Source: Isotricha intestinalis
Lineage: Eukaryota; Ciliophora; Litostomatea; Vestibuliferida; Isotrichidae
Length of the DNA stretch: 30,402 nt
Reading direction: 5' to 3'
Assembly: GCA_023807065.1 (NCBI GenBank)
Contig: JAJJLU010000576.1
Coordinates: forward strand, 1 to 30,402
The notes beneath the pieces are model-generated. The model saw only the letters and a list, made by a program, of their open reading frames with translations. It was not told the DNA's origin and did not search any database. Below, piece after piece: positions 28,766 to 30,402 of this stretch. Position numbers and translations under genes: made by a program. Each line of letters begins with the position of its first letter. Position 1 is the stretch's first letter.

Positions 28766-30268
28766 TTAATGCTTTATTTGTGAAGGAAAAATTTTTTTTG
28801 ATGTATAATAGTTTAATATGTCTTTATATATAAATTCCATTATATTATCATAAAGTTTATTTTGTTTATTTTCAAATTCTGAAAAATTAATAAACAATAT
28901 GTTATTTCTATTTCTTTTTTGATTATTTCTAGAAAATATTGGAAAACTCTCATTTATAAATTTCATTTGCTTAAAATCTTCATCTCCAATTCCAATAATA
29001 ATAATACTAACATTATAATAACTTGATTCAATTAAAATATCAATAATTTCATTAACATCATCGAATAAACCATCTGTTAATAACAATAATGTATTATATT
29101 TCCATTGTAAATTTTCTTCTTTAACTTGATAAATAAATCTTTTTAACACAGGATAAACATTAGTAGGACCTGATAGAATAATTTTATTTAAGCAATTATG
29201 ATATTCTTTAATAACATTTTCAATAGTATAAATATTAGGATCTAGATTAAAATTAATATTAAAGCAATAATTTGAAGTTTCTGCAATTAAAGCTCCAAAA
29301 CCAAAAACAGGAAATTTTTTTTCTGGATTATATTCAGTGAATATTTTACCTAAAGATAATATTATTTTTTCATAATTATTTGGAGTTTCTTTTGTTATAT
29401 TATGTAAAGAATCTAATTCATTTGGATTGCCATTTGATCTAGTAAAATCAATAGCAATTCCTAAATTTAGTTTTAATCCATTAAATAGATAATTTAAAAT
29501 ATTAAATTTTTCAATTTCATAACTTTTATTTATAATTGATAATGTTTTTTGATTTGGTAATATTACAATAACTTGAATTTCATTATTTATTAAATTAAAA
29601 AAATCTTCTAATGATGTGTTATATGAGAAAAATTTAGTATTATATATGTCAAAAAAATCTATTGTAAAATTCGGATACAATAAATCAGAAGTAATTTTTA
29701 TTTCATTAAATGTCCCTTTATTTGAAATTAATTCACTTCTATATAATTTTATATTATTTGTGATTTCAAAATAAAATTTATTTTTAATTTCAAAAAATTG
29801 ATATTGCTCTGCTTCTTGTATTTCAAACTTTATAATTGTATTTTTTGAATTTGATTCTATATTCAACGGCTTTATTGTTATTATTTCTTTTGATTCTGAA
29901 AATATTTCTTTTTCAAATTTTAAATTATCATTTGTAAGAATTTGAGATGTAGTTGTTTCAATTATTGAAATTTTTTCATTTTTGAAAATTTTAATATAAA
30001 GTTTAACAGGTTTTTTAAAATTAAATTCTATTGGTTTTGAATTTGAAAAAATAATTTTTTGATTATTTTCTGTACAATTTTTTCTTTCTGTTTTATCTTT
30101 AATATTTTCTTCATTAAGAGAATTCAAAAAAATTTCACAATGGTATTCATTATTTAATTCACATTTATCAATTGATATATTTAATTGGATTTTATTATTA
30201 ATAAATTCTGTAAAATAAATTTTTGGAAGTAAATAATCATTATAATTTGGAATTGATTTATTTCCCAT
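28766..30268 (-). CDS. Copine (C2-C2-vWA) membrane-associated protein
   Basis: Copines are calcium-dependent phospholipid-binding proteins that move to membranes and recruit partners through a von Willebrand A domain. The 500-residue product fits the family (about 530-590) at the short end. Residues about 10-135 and 140-255 are two beta-rich C2-like regions with poorly conserved calcium loops. The vWA domain (about 265-480) is clear: LGIAIDFTRSNGNP with the MIDAS residues D274, T276 and S278, then SLHNITKETPNNYEKII, KKFPVFGFGA, LSGPTNVYPVLKRF, LLLLTDGLFDD (D399) and IIIIGIGDEDFKQM. The N-terminus MGNKS begins with Met-Gly, so N-myristoylation is possible, as proposed for plant copines (BONZAI). 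The ATG lies about 95 bp from the telomere, so the promoter must be extremely compact. Confidence 0.93.
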   Translation of the reverse strand: MGNKSIPNYNDYLLPKIYFTEFINNKIQLNISIDKCELNNEYHCEIFLNSLNEENIKDKTERKNCTENNQKIIFSNSKPIEFNFKKPVKLYIKIFKNEKISIIETTTSQILTNDNLKFEKEIFSESKEIITIKPLNIESNSKNTIIKFEIQEAEQYQFFEIKNKFYFEITNNIKLYRSELISNKGTFNEIKITSDLLYPNFTIDFFDIYNTKFFSYNTSLEDFFNLINNEIQVIVILPNQKTLSIINKSYEIEKFNILNYLFNGLKLNLGIAIDFTRSNGNPNELDSLHNITKETPNNYEKIILSLGKIFTEYNPEKKFPVFGFGALIAETSNYCFNINFNLDPNIYTIENVIKEYHNCLNKIILSGPTNVYPVLKRFIYQVKEENLQWKYNTLLLLTDGLFDDVNEIIDILIESSYYNVSIIIIGIGDEDFKQMKFINESFPIFSRNNQKRNRNNILFINFSEFENKQNKLYDNIMEFIYKDILNYYTSKKIFPSQIKH

Positions 30269-30363
30269 TGATATTAATCAAGTATAATTTTTTTTAAACA
30301 TTTAATAATTAAAATAAAATAAAAGAATTACAAATTAAAAGTCAATTTTTGGTGATAGAACAT

Positions 30364-30402
30364 GGGGATTGGGGATTGGGGATTGGGGATTGGGGATTGG
30401 GG
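30364..30402 (+). repeat. Telomere, (GGGGATT)n
   Basis: The window ends with five perfect GGGGATT units followed by GGGG. The G-rich strand runs 5' to 3' toward the end, as required for a chromosome end. G4-type repeats are typical of ciliates (G4T2 in Tetrahymena, G4T4 in Oxytricha and Euplotes); the 7-nt GGGGATT is a variant of that theme. The sequence between the copine start and the repeats is only about 95 bp and contains no other subtelomeric repeat. Confidence 0.95.

Overview
The window is the end of a eukaryotic nuclear chromosome. It finishes in a G-rich telomere, (GGGGATT)5GGGG, at 30364-30402, and a complete copine gene starts only about 95 bp inside it. Composition is extremely A+T-rich, intergenic spaces are short, and nearly every gene is a single open frame; I see one 35-nt GT-AG intron. 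Thirteen long frames end at TAA (12) or TGA (1) and contain no internal stops, so the standard code applies to the intact genes. IFT74 shows the cell is ciliated or flagellated. A short chromosome with a gene against the telomere, a G4-type repeat, the standard code and a bacterial-type secreted tannase/feruloyl-esterase-like gene together suggest a ciliate macronuclear chromosome, most plausibly an anaerobic gut litostome of the rumen-ciliate type. That taxonomic call is inference.

Left part (1-3270): two decayed minus-strand genes. 55-1299 is a multiply frameshifted remnant I cannot name. About 1425-3270 is a Ded1/DDX3-type DEAD-box helicase pseudogene. Its premature stops nearly all fall where Gln or Trp is expected, as if made by G:C to A:T transitions.

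3659-10028: a protein kinase with EF-hand-like and PH-like N-terminal regions, IFT74 (minus), and a B-box zinc-finger protein with a PHR-like C-terminus, which shares a 143-bp divergent promoter region with IFT74. 10300-10785: a ribosomal protein uS11 (RPS14) pseudogene. 11195-15297: a small acidic protein, a spliced coiled-coil protein ending in a CxxC module that recalls QRICH2/DUF4795, and a casein kinase 1.

15427-19381: a full-length secreted, probably surface-anchored tannase-like hydrolase of bacterial ancestry (minus). A nearly identical 222-bp fragment of its catalytic 3' part lies about 2 kb away, next to the casein kinase 1 start.

20110-30268: a membrane-anchored pepsin-fold protein with altered catalytic motifs, a divergent pair (degenerate calmodulin-like protein and a 65-aa membrane protein), a 744-aa low-complexity protein, a divergent CPSF-A/DDB1/SF3B3-family propeller protein, a short coding-like relic, and the telomere-adjacent copine. 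Genes are not in operons. They stand singly with convergent 3' ends or short divergent promoters, and several (IFT74, the QRICH2-like protein, perhaps the 744-aa protein) point to ciliary functions. The notable feature of the window is four or five dead gene copies among intact genes, in different stages of decay.
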